64,000 nt of DNA from assembly GCA_023678885.1 (NCBI GenBank), contig CM042987.1, positions 24,886,927 to 24,950,926 on the forward strand, written 5' to 3'. Below the pieces are notes generated by a model. The model was given only the letters and a program-made list of their open reading frames with translations, was not told the DNA's origin and ran no database searches. Numbering within the stretch: the stretch's first letter is position 1; every line of letters starts with the position of its first letter. Both the position numbers and the translations under genes were made by a program. This stretch comes from Pogostemon cablin (taxonomy: Eukaryota > Streptophyta > Magnoliopsida > Lamiales > Lamiaceae). Below are positions 28,288 through 40,040 of this stretch, piece after piece.

Positions 28288-29956
28288 GAACAAGTTAAGT
28301 AAAACATGTCACAATTCGAAAGTGTAGAGATTCTTAATCATAATTTGTCATCACTTACTACCACAACATATCACCACTCATGTTCAAAAATGACTCACAA
28401 CATCCCAAAACAAACCACCAAACATACCAAGACAAAAATAAGAAAACACACAAAACATAAAATAAAGACTCAACAAACAATAAACAAACAAAAACACATA
28501 ACATGCAAGAATAAAAATCACCATCATTAAACAATGAAGCACACATTCAAATCATCCATAAACAATGTAAGCTCACAATCATCCCAACCTTTGATTGAAA
28601 AGAAAATCCTAACTAATGAAAATAAACATCCCAAAAAACATAACACATGAAGTAGCATGCTAATCACATCAATACAAATCAAATCAAATTATGCTAAGCA
28701 TCAAATAAAAAGTGAAAATAGTAGGTTTAAGCTCATTCACACACATTTCCATGAAAACACAAAACACAACCAAATAACACATAAAATACGGATAAAAATA
28801 TACGAAAACACATATAAAAAGACACTAAAATCTAGGTGAAAATATCACTCATCACACCCCCAAACTTAAAGTGTTGTGCGTCCTCGCACAACGAAAATGA
28901 TAAACCATGAAGAGTGATTTTCACTTAGGAAAAAACTAAACGAACATAAGTAATAACACATCAATAGCAATAAGAATTACAAACTATGCTAAGGCATCCT
29001 ACATCAATAAAATCATAACATGAGAAATTAACAAGTTCAATCAAAAGAGAATAAAGTGTAATATAGTCCCTTTTAGTCCTAGCCTTACATAGGTTATAAA
29101 TTTCACTCAACACTCTTTAAAGTAGGTAAATCAACACTCATCAATTGATTGGCTTGACTCGCTATAAGCTTGCTCGTGGACTACATTCACAAACCGCCAA
29201 AGTTTCCATTAATGATCAAAAAGGTCTTTCATTAAGGATGTAATGATAGGCTCTTTGGTAGGGTATGGAAGATATGGATAATAGTGACTAAGCAAGTGTA
29301 AGTAATCGAAGAGATGGCCAATTTCTCCAACTTCTCCACTTTTCTTTCTTCCTTTCTTGTCTTTGGCACTCACAAGCTCTACTCATCAACTTTCCTTGGA
29401 TTTCTTGAGCTTCTTATGATTCATGCTTCCTTCTTTGGATTTTTAAGTACTTGAGCATATTATTGTTGCTTTGCTCATATTTATTGTTTTGAGGTTGCAT
29501 GTGCATTCTTCATTTTGCTCTTTTCATCCTTTTTCTTACTTGTTACCATTTCCTTTCCTTTCTTTTTTTTGTTATCTCATCAAACCTTACTAGCTACCAT
29601 CTCCTCAATCACCCACACAAATGGTATATATGTAAGGCTTAAGTGGGTAATCATGGCTTGTAATGTGCTTATATCACAATAAATAGGCTTTAAGGCTCAA
29701 AGTGGTTGACTAGGGATGATGTTCATGGTAGGAAAATATAAGGTAATGACTATAATAACAAGGATGGCCTTAGATCATGTCACTAATCTCCACAAATTGG
29801 GCTCGTTCCTATAGTCCTTGAGCAAATTCTAGCTTATCAAACACAACCAATCCACTCATGAAGAAAAATACCATGTATGCACGGTTGAGGCTCAAACGCT
29901 CACAAGCTTGTGCTCGGACCTTAAGAAACTTATTACACCACATCCATCTCAAAATT
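28288..29956 (-). repeat. Array unit 18, 1669 bp
   Basis: CACTTAGG + CCTAGCC (type A), eight-T run, no 38-bp deletion. Confidence 0.95.
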
Positions 29957-31624
29957 GAACAAGTTAAGTAAAACATGTCACAATTCGAAAGTGTAGAGAT
30001 TCTTAATCATAATTTGTCATCACTTACTACCACAACATATCACCACTCATGTTCAAAAATGACTCACAACATCCCAAAACAAACCACCAAACATACCAAG
30101 ACAAAAATAAGAAAACACACAAAACATAAAATAAAGACTCAAAAAACAATAAACAAACAAAAACACATAACATGCAAGAATAAAAATCACCATCATTAAA
30201 CAATGAAGCACACATTCAAATCATCCATAAACAATGTAAGCTCACAATCATCCCAACCTTTGATTGAAAAGAAAATCCTAACTAATGAAAATAAACATCC
30301 CAAAAAACATAACACATGAAGTAGCATGCTAATCACATCAATACAAATCAAATCAAATTATGCTAAGCATCAAATAAAAAGTGAAAATAGTAGGTTTAAG
30401 CTCATTCACACACATTTCCATGAAAACACAAAACACAACCAAATAACACATAAAATACGGATAAAAATATACGAAAACACATATAAAAAGACACTAAAAT
30501 CTAGGTGAAAATATCACTCATCACACCCCCAAACTTAATGTGTTGTGCGTCCTCGCACAACGAAAATGATAAACCATGAAGAGTGATTTTCACCTAGGAA
30601 AAAACTAAACGAACATAAGTAATAACACATCAATAGCAATAAGAATTACAAACTATGCTAAGGCATCCTACATCAATAAAATCATAACATGAGAAATTAA
30701 CAAGTTCAATCAAAAGAGAATAAAGTGTAATATAGTCCCTTTTAGTCCAAGCCTTACATAGGTTATAAATTTCACTCAACACTCTTTAAAGTAGGTAAAT
30801 CAACACTCATCAATTGATTGGCTTGACTCGCTATAAGCTTGCTCGTGGACTACATTCACAAACCGCCAAAGTTTCCATTAATGATCAAAAAGGTCTTTCA
30901 TTAAGGATGTAATGATAGGCTCTTTGGTAGGGTATGGAAGATATGGATAATAGTGACTAAGCAAGTGTAAGTAATCGAAGAGATGGCAAATTTCTCCAAC
31001 TTCTCCACTTTTCTTTCTTCCTTTCTTGTCTTTGGCACTCACAAGCTCTACTCATCAACTTTCCTTGGATTTCTTGAGCTTCTTATGATTCATGCTTCCT
31101 TCTTTGGATTTTTAAGTACTTGAGCATATTATTGTTGCTTTGCTCATATTTATTGTTTTGAGGTTGCATGTGCATTCTTCATTTTGCTCTTTTCATCCTT
31201 TTTCTTACTTGTTACCATTTCCTTTCCTTTCTTTTTTTGTTATCTCATCAAACCTTACTAGCTACCATCTCCTCAATCACCCACACAAATGGTATATATG
31301 TAAGGCTTAAGTGGGTAATCATGGCTTGTAATGTGCTTATATCACAATAAATAGGCTTTAAGGCTCAAAGTGGTTGACTAGGGATGATGTTCATGGTAGG
31401 AAAATATAAGGTAATGACTATAATAACAAGGATGGCCTTAGATCATGTCACTAATCTCCACAAATTGGGCTCGTTCCTATAGTCCTTGAGCAAATTCTAG
31501 CTTATCAAACACAACCAATCCACTCATGAAGAAAAATACCATGTATGCACGGTTGAGGCTCAAACGCTCACAAGCTTGTGCTCGGACCTTAAGAAACTTA
31601 TTACACCACATCCATCTCAAAATT
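29957..31624 (-). repeat. Array unit 19, 1668 bp
   Basis: CACCTAGG + CCAAGCC (type B), with ACTTAATGTG and ACTCAAAAAACAA as in unit 17, but a seven-T run. Private GATGGCAAATTT. Confidence 0.95.
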
Positions 31625-33294
31625 GAACAAGTTAAGTAAAACATGTCACAATTCGAAAGTGTAGAGATTCTTAATCATAATTTGTCATCACTTACTACCA
31701 CAACATATCACCACTCATGTTCAAAAATGACTCACAACATCCCAAAACAAACCACCAAACATACCAAGACAAAAATAAGAAAACACACAAAACATAAAAT
31801 AAAGACTCAACAAACAATAAACAAAACAAAAACACATAACATGCAAGAATAAAAATCACCATCATTAAACAATGAAGCACACATTCAAATCATCCATAAA
31901 CAATGTAAGCTCACAATCATCCCAACCTTTGATTGAAAAAGAAAATCCTAACTAATGAAAATAAACATCCCAAAAAACATAACACATGAAGTAGCATGCT
32001 AATCACATCAATACAAATCAAATCAAATTATGCTAAGCATCAAATAAAAAGTGAAAATAGTAGGTTTAAGCTCATTCACACACATTTCCATGAAAACACA
32101 AAACACAACCAAATAACACATAAAATACGGATAAAAATATACGAAAACACATATAAAAAGACACTAAAATCTAGGTGAAAATATCACTCATCACACCCCC
32201 AAACTTAAAGTGTTGTGCGTCCTCGCACAACGAAAATGATAAACCATGAAGAGTGATTTTCACCTAGGAAAAAACTAAACGAACATAAGTAATAACACAT
32301 CAATAGCAATAAGAATTACAAACTATGCTAAGGCATCCTACATCAATAAAATCATAACATGAGAAATTAACAAGTTCAATCAAAAGAGAATAAAGTGTAA
32401 TATAGTCCCTTTTAGTCCAAGCCTTACATAGGTTATAAATTTCACTCAACACTCTTTAAAGTAGGTAAATCAACACTCATCAATTGATTGGCTTGACTCG
32501 CTATAAGCTTGCTCGTGGACTACATTCACAAACCGCCAAAGTTTCCATTAATGATCAAAAAGGTCTTTCATTAAGGATGTAATGATAGGCTCTTTGGTAG
32601 GGTATGGAAGATATGGATAATAGTGACTAAGCAAGTGTAAGTAATCGAAGAGATGGCCAATTTCTCCAACTTCTCCACTTTTCTTTCTTCCTTTCTTGTC
32701 TTTGGCACTCACAAGCTCTACTCATCAACTTTCCTTGGATTTCTTGAGCTTCTTATGATTCATGCTTCCTTCTTTGGATTTTTAAGTACTTGAGCATATT
32801 ATTGTTGCTTTGCTCATATTTATTGTTTTGAGGTTGCATGTGCATTCTTCATTTTGCTCTTTTCATCCTTTTTCTTACTTGTTACCATTTCCTTTCCTTT
32901 CTTTTTTTGTTATCTCATCAAACCTTACTAGCTACCATCTCCTCAATCACCCACACAAATGGTATATATGTAAGGCTTAAGTGGGTAATCATGGCTTGTA
33001 ATGTGCTTATATCACAATAAATAGGCTTTAAGGCTCAAAGTGGTTGACTAGGGATGATGTTCATGGTAGGAAAATATAAGGTAATGACTATAATAACAAG
33101 GATGGCCTTAGATCATGTCACTAATCTCCACAAATTGGGCTCGTTCCTATAGTCCTTGAGCAAATTCTAGCTTATCAAACACAACCAATCCACTCATGAA
33201 GAAAAATACCATGTATGCACGGTTGAGGCTCAAACGCTCACAAGCTTGTGCTCGGACCTTAAGAAACTTATTACACCACATCCATCTCAAAATT
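31625..33294 (-). repeat. Array unit 20, 1670 bp
   Basis: Carries the longer A-run AAACAAAACAAAAAC in segment A, shared only with partial unit 21 and with the single-copy Gypsy homologue at 63.88 kb. One extra A in TTGAAAAAGAAA is private. Confidence 0.95.
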
Positions 33295-33862
33295 GAACAA
33301 GTTAAGTAAAACATGTCACAATTCGAAAGTGTAGAGATTCTTAATCATAATTTGTCATCACTTACTACCACAACATATCACCACTCATGTTCAAAAATGA
33401 CTCACAACATCCCAAAACAAACCACCAAACATACCAAGACAAAAATAAGAAAACACACAAAACATAAAATAAAGACTCAACAAACAATAAACAAAACAAA
33501 AACACATAACATGCAAGAATAAAAATCACCATCATTAAACAATGAAGCACACATTCAAATCATCCATAAACAATGTAAGCTCACAATCATCCCAACCTTT
33601 GATTGAAAAGAAAATCCTAACTAATGAAAATAAACATCCCAAAAAACATAACACATGAAGTAGCATGCTAATCACATCAATACAAATCAAATCAAATTAT
33701 GCTAAGCATCAAATAAAAAGTGAAAATAGTAGGTTTAAGCTCATTCACACACATTTCCATGAAAACACAAAACACAACCAAATAACACATAAAATACGGA
33801 TAAAAATATACGAAAACACATATAAAAAGACACTAAAATCTAGGTGAAAATATCACTCATCA
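33295..33862 (-). repeat. Partial terminal array unit 21 (568 bp), ending at an LTR terminus
   Basis: Contains segment A and the truncated LTR start and stops exactly at the terminal ...CACTCATCA. No PPT follows. The next base is Copia LTR sequence. It shares the ancestral long A-run with unit 20. Confidence 0.95.
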
Positions 33863-33872
33863 GCGATGATCT
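33853..33872. other. Array/Copia junction (Gypsy insertion boundary)
   Basis: The last LTR base is 33862. From 33863 the sequence is GCGATGATCTATGAG, matching the interior of the Copia LTR (GCGACGATCTACGAG in other copies). The break falls exactly at the Gypsy LTR terminus, as expected for an integrase-made insertion. The Copia side differs from other copies by two C-to-T changes, both at CG sites, as expected from deamination of methylated DNA. The matching TSD on the far side of the array is outside the window. Confidence 0.8.
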
Positions 33873-34888
33873 ATGAGACCTCCTCAATCTTCTCTCAACC
33901 CTCATCACACGTGAATAATAAATTAGATTAGGGTTCCAGAAAAGCTGAGGTGACTTATATACATGGGCTGCAGCAGGGACCAGGAGGAGAAATTGGGTTG
34001 GGCCTCCATTGGGCTTAAGTATCCAAGCTTAGCCCAAAGTTTATACTTAAGTCCAATAATAATAATATATTCCACTAAAATATTATTACTGCACTGTCTT
34101 CCCAATCCCAAAATTACATTTTGGGCTCCTTCTTATTATGAGCCCGTTAGTCTCCCCATGTTTAAGATATACAATGTCCATTAATTAATTTAAGTTACTG
34201 ACAACTCAATTAATTAATATCTCATCCAAGAGTAGTACCACTCAACCTCATTATCATGCTGGAATAAATTCCACCTGCAGGGTTTACATGATAATCCTTA
34301 TGAGCTCCTCAAGGGGACATCATCAACCTATGACGGACACGGATTCCTTCTACAATCAACAGCACACCATAGAGACAGCACTACTTCCTAACTCACCGAG
34401 TTTGTTGATTTAATTACATGTAAATCTCACCCATTGATGAATCAAAGAAATACATACTGCCCTACGTGTCGAGGTTATTGTATAGGGATTAAGAGCACGA
34501 ACTTCCATAATAACTGAGATCAAGTTCTTCTATAAGTCAGTATAAGTCGAACGATCTCAAGCGGTCCTGCTCAATACACACAAGTGCACTAATGTGATTC
34601 TATAGTCAAGACAAGCTAATACCAAACCACACTACAACCATCCCGATAGAGAGTCCCCGTCTATCTCGGTTGTGAGCATCTGTTTATACTTTATAAGAAA
34701 ACCGATAATATGATCTTCCGCGTGTTGTCGCACAACATATTATCTACAATATAAAGTAAGTGGACTATTGCATCGAACATATAAATAAATTATAAGATGC
34801 AATCATTTGATCATATGATTGTCATTTCAAATTAATTGTTATAACATTGTTCATACAAAAAGCTAGACTTTTAGTATACAATCCAACA
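33863..34888 (-). mobile_element. C1 3' LTR, truncated by the array (1026 bp)
   Basis: Corresponds to the last ~1 kb (+ orientation) of the complete Copia LTRs at 38652-40019 and 51290-52675. It ends ATCCAACA, i.e. element-sense TGTTGGAT, directly followed by the PPT. The first ~360 bp (+ orientation; U5 and part of R in element sense) are missing beyond the array junction. It shares several alleles with the LTR at 54554-55936, consistent with the two being one element's LTR pair. Confidence 0.9.
33954..33961 (-). promoter_or_regulatory. TATA box of the C1 3' LTR
   Basis: Minus strand TATATAAG, at the same place in all five Copia LTR copies. It is a plausible Pol II core promoter marking the U3/R boundary region. 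Confidence 0.55.
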
Positions 34889-34899
34889 ATCTCCCACTT
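34889..34899 (-). promoter_or_regulatory. PPT of C1
   Basis: Minus strand AAGTGGGAGAT immediately precedes the element-sense LTR start TGTTGGAT. The same tract abuts the LTRs at 40020, 55937 and 61090. Confidence 0.85.
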
Positions 34900-35039
34900 A
34901 TACTAAAAGACTATGCTGTCATGTCTTCTGCCATACATCTAATTTCTACTCCCACTACACGACCATCAAAAGCTCTGGCCTTAAGGTCCTTGTAAATGGA
35001 TTTACTAGGTTATCATCCGATGCAATCTAGGTGACAACA

Positions 35040-35430
35040 ATCTTCCCCTCATCATACGATTTCTCGTAACAGGTGGTACTCGGGCTCCATGTGTTTAATT
35101 TTCATATGGACTTGTGATTCCTTCAAGTTTGCAACTGCACCAATATCATCAATATAAATTGTGAGAACCTTGGGCAAACTTAGAATCACACCAAAGTCCA
35201 TCATAAAGTTTCTAGAGTCATACAGATACTTTGGCTGCCTCATGGCTCCAATTTATCATCTTTCCATGATGGAATCCAGAGTCTAAAATATATTTCTATA
35301 TAACACTCCTCCATATTATGACTCTACTTCCTAAAATTAAGCGCATAACCTTTGAGGTGGATTTACTGCCGTCCCTATCTGATTTGAGAAATCTGAATCT
35401 ATGTAACCCATAAGAATCAGTGAATCTGTT
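35040..35430 (-). pseudogene. Copia RNase H relic (C1)
   Basis: The 63-codon open stretch 35243-35052 ends with the family C-terminal signature: IDDIGAVAN then ...YHLLREIV, cf. the Copia D-N-x-x-A-V-x-N and R/EYH-LIREIV motifs. Upstream, around 35350-35430, the conserved DS.F and GSKSTS segments can be read in two different frames, so a frameshift lies between them. The domain normally removes RNA from RNA/DNA hybrids during reverse transcription. Too broken to be made. Confidence 0.8.
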
Positions 35431-36340
35431 CGGTAAGCCCACATATAGTTTCTAGTCCTTTTCAGGTACATAAGTATATGTCTTACCACAGTTCATCATT
35501 CTTGTTCCGGGTTACGTTGATACCCACTGTTCATGCCATCGGCAAAACAGATATCCAATCTCGTGCATAGCATTCCTTAGATTAAGCTTCCTCATTTGCC
35601 GAAGCATAAGGAACCGCTTTCATCTTCTTTATCTACTTTTGTGTCACAAGACACATTCACTTAGATAAATTCACATGCTAAACGAGTAAGGATCGTATCA
35701 TTATATGAAACTTGAGATAAGCATAACATCCTTTCTTGTGATCCGTATTACCGTGATCAAAAGGATATTTTTGCACTTCTTAAGTCCTTCATCTCATACC
35801 GCTTTATCAACCATACCCATACGCCCGACAATACTCTTTCATTGTCTCCATGAGTAAGATACTATCTACGTATAGTACAAGAAATACCACCATGTTTCCA
35901 TCACACTTTTCAATACACAAGACCCATCCGATCATTGATTAGATCCATGTCACTGGATTACCTCATCAAAACGGATGTTTCATGATCTTGAAGCTTTCTT
36001 TAGTCCATGAATGGACACTTTTAAGCTTACTATCACAATGCTCTTAGCTCTTTGTAATGAATCACTCTGGTTGCTTCACATAGATGTTTTTCTTAAGACT
36101 TCCAATCAGGAAAGTTGTCTCGACATCTATTTGCTATCTCTCATATTTCATGAGTAGCAATAAATAAAAGAGTCCATATCAACTTAGGCATAGCTACCGA
36201 CGAACAGGTTTCTCATAATCGAACCCTTTCTTTCTGAGTATACCTTTTCGCAACAAGCTTGCTTCCAAGGTTTTCAATTTATTCTATGATCCTCTTTTAT
36301 TCTTGCATGCCCGCTTCCAATGGCTTTTACTCCATTTAGC
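35431..36340 (-). pseudogene. Copia reverse transcriptase relic (C1)
   Basis: In element sense the fragments run from VKAIG...KG-YTQ-like residues (~36330-36200) through ...DVETAFL-like (~36110) to the catalytic block FLVLYVDSILL at ~35880, and then the AMLCTR.DICFA and YLKRTRNY blocks of the connection domain (~35590-35440). The catalytic YVDD motif reads YVDS. Stops and frameshifts are frequent, so there is no activity. Copia RT copies the element RNA into DNA. Confidence 0.8.
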
Positions 36341-36652
36341 GGTTCAACAAGCATCCAGACCTAATTTAAAATCCATCGATTCTATTTTAATATTCATTAC
36401 ACTTTGCTAGGATTTGGCATTTCTAACTTGTAGTGCTTCGTCGTATCTGTGGGTCCATTTCATGTTTGCTAGGGATCAAGTCTCACGACTCTCCCAAAAC
36501 ATGTATCAAACAGGTTGTCGAACATCCCTCTCACTACGACAAGGCATTACATGCAATTGTGTATCAGACATGACATGCGTTGCAGTTTACCTTGTGGTAT
36601 ATCCTCTTGCACAATTGGTACTAATACTTTGTGTTTTTCCCTCTCACTTCCT

Positions 36653-37462
36653 TTAGAACAATTTATACATGGGTTTATGATTTAATACATAGTCTTTTTC
36701 CAAAAATCTAGTGTTTGTGTTAACAATCACCCTTTGATCTTTTGGACTAAATAAATCACCCTTCATTTTTCTAGGATATCCCACAAACAGACAAACATTC
36801 ATACGAATTACTGTTTCTAGGGCATACCCATAAAATGAATTTAGTAATTCCAAATAATTCATCATCCATCTAATCATTTCCATAAGAGTGCTACACCTTC
36901 TATCCGCCACACCATTCAGCTGGGGTATGCCCGGTGTAAACAATTTGAGATTTAATCTCAACCTCTGATTAATAGCTCCTAATTATCCTAAGAGGTTCTC
37001 GCCATACGATTAATCCATAATGACGATATATTTTCCATGACGCTTCACTATACCAGCCTTGCAATTCTTGAATTAATCAAAGAACTTAGACATGCAGTGC
37101 ATCAAATAAATATATCGGTATCTAGAATAATCATCGATTGACGAATATTCATAACCACCTCTCGTCCGAATAATCTTAGGATCGCTTAAATCAGAATGAA
37201 CTAATTCCAGCATATATGTCTTTGGCTCTACTCCCCATTGCCTTGAAAAGCAATTAATCATTTTTACTTCCAAGTAAGACTCGCAAGTCCGATAGTTTCC
37301 ACTTCAGATAAACCTTATGGTCCATCTGCTATCAACTTTTGAATCCTACTCAAGTAAAATGATCTAGTCTTAGACGCCAAATGCATGTTTAGTTCATCTC
37401 CGAAGGTTACTTTCTCTTACTAAGATCAGAAGATGCATTATTAATTACTATTTGTTGCATCT
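36653..37462 (-). pseudogene. Copia integrase relic with GAG-pre-integrase segment (C1)
   Basis: Two open stretches remain. 37273-37073 holds LELVHSDLSDPK then IDDYSRYRYIYLMH (start of the integrase core with the first catalytic Asp). 36961-36653 holds TPGIPQLNGVADRR and LFVGYPRK (end of the core with the downstream conserved block). Upstream at ~37460-37280 are H-LRL...RIQKLIADGP and LEVE blocks of the GAG-pre-integrase zinc region. There are stops between the fragments, and the segment after ETVIRMN is shortened. Integrase inserts the cDNA into the host chromosome. Confidence 0.85.
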
Positions 37463-38230
37463 GTGGAATATACATGATTTAAGAGTATACAAATTGTCCA
37501 TCAACGTACCATAACAGATTACAACTCTATCCTTCATTATAATGACCATGTCATTTAAATGAAATGGAGTATCCATCTATTAATGCATAGAAACTGAAAT
37601 CAAATTCTTTCTATGAAAACGTACGTAAAGATAATTTCACAAAATCAAACGTCTACTCATATCATTAGATAAATAAACAACTTCCACTGCAATAGCCACC
37701 ACTCTTGTAGTTTTACCCATGTCTATAATAATCTTATCCTCACTTAGTAATAAACATTCAGTGATTCCAGTATCTACACACTTCGTGTCAGTAGATGCCA
37801 TCACTAATCATGTTTAAACAACTAGCAAGTAAGATTCTATCCTTGTTCACTCCTTTTATGAAATTGGATTTCTTTTACCACATGTTTTGTCAGAAGTTCC
37901 CTACCATATACAACCTCTTGTAATTCAGGAGAAACTTACTCAAAACATCTAGGCAATTATGAAGAATAAAATTGACTTAGGTTTTCCCTTCAACTTCTAT
38001 TCCATGTAGTTCCAATTCATTCATCAAATTTAATCATGACCTACTGCCTTTTAAATTACTCAAGTATCAGAAGAGTTACATGAGACCATCATATTTCTAT
38101 GAACCTCTCATCTCTTCACTAGAGACTTTAATAGGCATCATGAGACGTCCTTTGATAGAACACACATGTATTTTCGTAAGCAGTAAAATTCAAAACCAAG
38201 ATTCTTTTCTAATCATCTAATTTGGACAAG
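37463..38230 (-). pseudogene. Copia gag and protease relics (C1)
   Basis: Element-sense fragments resemble the conserved blocks of Copia polyproteins: WILDTGIT-like protease start near 37780, RKNLISVS near 37600, ICYGTLMDNLYTL near 37510. Upstream at ~38050-37910 a LLNELELHGIEVEG-like stretch resembles the UBN2-type gag. No zinc knuckle was found. Stops occur in every frame. Identification rests on short motifs, so boundaries are approximate. Confidence 0.6.
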
Positions 38231-38646
38231 TAAATATAATTTCGTTTAGTCAACCATAAGTGAAATAAAACTATTTGAAATTCAGAGAATCATAAAAAAA
38301 TACACCGATCAAATCTTCGAATTTATCCATTTATATTGATTCCCTCAAAATAATATAAAATATAAATTCACCGACATCTCAAGCACCGTGAGTTTGCAAG
38401 CCACGATAGTGTGGACTTTTACAAACCCGAACATTTACAAGAGAAGTTTTTCCCATTAATTTCATTTGTCAACCTAACTTTATGACAAAATAATTAATAG
38501 TCGGTTCCTCTTTAGCCATGCAAATAAAAGCAGTGACTCCGATGGGGAGGATACTTATTATTTACACCTAAGTGTACACCATTATTTGACCCCAAGTCCG
38601 TTGCGCGAGCTTATGTGCCTTACAGATGGAGAAGTAAACACGTGCT
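38231..38646 (-). other. C1 gag-proximal leader, non-coding
   Basis: No reading frame of note. It contains one degenerate copy of the leader motif (CTCCGATGGGGAGGA, near 38537) that recurs in C2 and in the C1 leader beyond C2. It runs up to the C2 insertion site. Confidence 0.6.
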
Positions 38647-38651
38647 CGGAT
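38647..38651. other. TSD CGGAT, low-coordinate copy (C2 insertion)
   Basis: CGGAT immediately precedes the C2 LTR (TGTTGGC...) and recurs at 52676-52680 after the other LTR. Removing C2 plus one CGGAT joins GCTCGGAT to AACTTCC, which is how the uninterrupted leader reads in C2 (GCTCAGATAACTTCC at ~49350). Confidence 0.9.
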
Positions 38652-40019
38652 TGTTGGCATTTGATCATTTGGTTAACGTAACCCATTAGGATACCATGCG
38701 TTTCTATCATAGCGGAAGCAATAAAACATAGAAACGATTACCATTCACCAGGGTATGTAGAAGATGAAGGATTCTCGCTGGCAGACTCTGCAGTCCCACG
38801 AGAATGACCATAACTTCCTCGTTTGATGTCGGAATTGAATGATCTTTATGTTCATACAATCCTCTCTTCAACGGCTTTCCGTCAGTATATTGATCATCAA
38901 ATTCTGAGCACTGTATGATTTTATATAAATTTCGCAAGGTCACGGATAGCAGCAGCAAACTACCTTCTGATCTTCTGCTGTATGTCCCAAGTCCGATCTC
39001 GACGTCGTGTGGGCGACGAACTACGAGACCTCCTCAATCTGCTCTCAACCCTCATCACACGTGAGTAATGAATTAGATTAGGGTTCCAGATAAGCTGAGG
39101 TGACTTATATACATGGGCTACAGCAGGGACCAGGAGGAGAAATTGGGTTGGGCCGCCATTGGGCTTAAGTATCCAAGCTTAGCCCAAAGCTTATACTTAA
39201 GTCCAATAATAATAATATATTCCACTAAAATATTATTACTGCACTGCCTTTCCAATCCCAAAATTACGTTTTGGGCTCCTTTTTATTATGAGCCCGTTAG
39301 TCTCCCCATGTTTAAGATATACAATGTCCATTAATTAATTTAAGTTAATGACAAAATTAATTAATATCTCATCCAAGAGTAGTACCACTCAACCTCATTA
39401 TCATGCCGGAATAAATTTCACCTGCAGGATTTACATGATAATCCTTATGAGCTCCTCAAGGGGACATCATCAACCTATGACGGACACGGATTCCTTCTAC
39501 AATCAACAGCACTACTTCCCAACTCATCGAGTTTGTTGATTTAATTACATGTAAATCTCACCCATTGTTGAATCAAAGAAATACATACTGCCCTACATGT
39601 CGAGGTTATTGTATAGGGATTAAGAGCACGAACTTCCATAATAACTGAGATCAAGTTCTCCTATAAGTCAGTATAAGTCGAACGATCTCAAGCGGGCCTG
39701 CTCAATACACACAAGTGCACTAATGTGATTCTATAGCCAAGACAAGCTAATACCAAACCACACTACAACCATCCCGATAGAGAGTCCCCGTTTATCTCGG
39801 TTGTGAGCATCTATTTATACTTTATAAGGAAACCGACAATATGATCTTCCGCGTGTTGTCGCAAAACATATTATCTACAGTATAAAGTAAGTGGACTATT
39901 GCATCAAACATATAAATAAATTATAAGATGCAATCATTTGATCATATGATTCTCATTTCAAATTAATTGTTATAACATTGTTCATACAAAAAGCTAGACT
40001 TTTAGTATACAATCAGACA
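38652..40019 (-). mobile_element. C2 3' LTR (1368 bp)
   Basis: Runs TGTTGGCATTTGATC... to ...ATCAGACA (+ orientation). It lacks 16 bp present in the copy at 59706-61089: ACCATAGAGACAGCAC lies between CAGCAC repeats, a typical slippage or direct-repeat deletion. Confidence 0.93.
39104..39111 (-). promoter_or_regulatory. TATA box of the C2 3' LTR
   Basis: Minus strand TATATAAG, ~910 nt into the LTR in element sense. About 50 bp upstream in element sense is an imperfect inverted repeat (GGCTTAAGTAT / ATACTTAAGTCC) conserved in the LTR copies. Confidence 0.55.
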
Positions 40020-40030
40020 ATCTCCCACTT
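40020..40030 (-). promoter_or_regulatory. PPT of C2
   Basis: Minus strand AAGTGGGAGAT, identical to the C1 tract. It lies between the LTR and the Gypsy insertion point. Confidence 0.85.
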
Positions 40031-40040
40031 ATACTAAAAG

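Larger units (their letters stand above)
1..33862 (-). repeat. 1.67-kb tandem array (20 full units + 1 partial) derived from a Gypsy 3' UTR/LTR
   Basis: The same ~1,668-bp sequence recurs head to tail 20 times and then for a further 568 bp. Most units are 1,667-1,670 bp; two are 1,631 bp because of one shared 38-bp deletion. Units differ at only a handful of sites. In the + direction each unit holds (i) ~440 bp of AT-rich sequence, (ii) ~125 bp matching the end of the Gypsy LTR at 41388-41512, (iii) the G-rich tract next to that LTR, (iv) a perfect 8-bp-stem hairpin and (v) ~1.06 kb of 3' UTR. The order (ii)-(v)-(i) occurs once, diverged, at 62458-64000 beside a complete LTR, which identifies the source. 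Satellites arising from 3' UTRs of plant Ty3/Gypsy elements are known from Ogre/Tat-type elements. This unit also includes the LTR start. No protein gene is evident. The array begins outside the window. Confidence 0.95.

Noticed and set aside
1..33862. Ribosomal DNA spacer or telomeric/subtelomeric repeat
   Set aside because: No rRNA sequence occurs anywhere and there are no telomere-repeat tracts (only single AAACCCTAAA-like words near 51190). Source identity with the Gypsy 3' region is clear.
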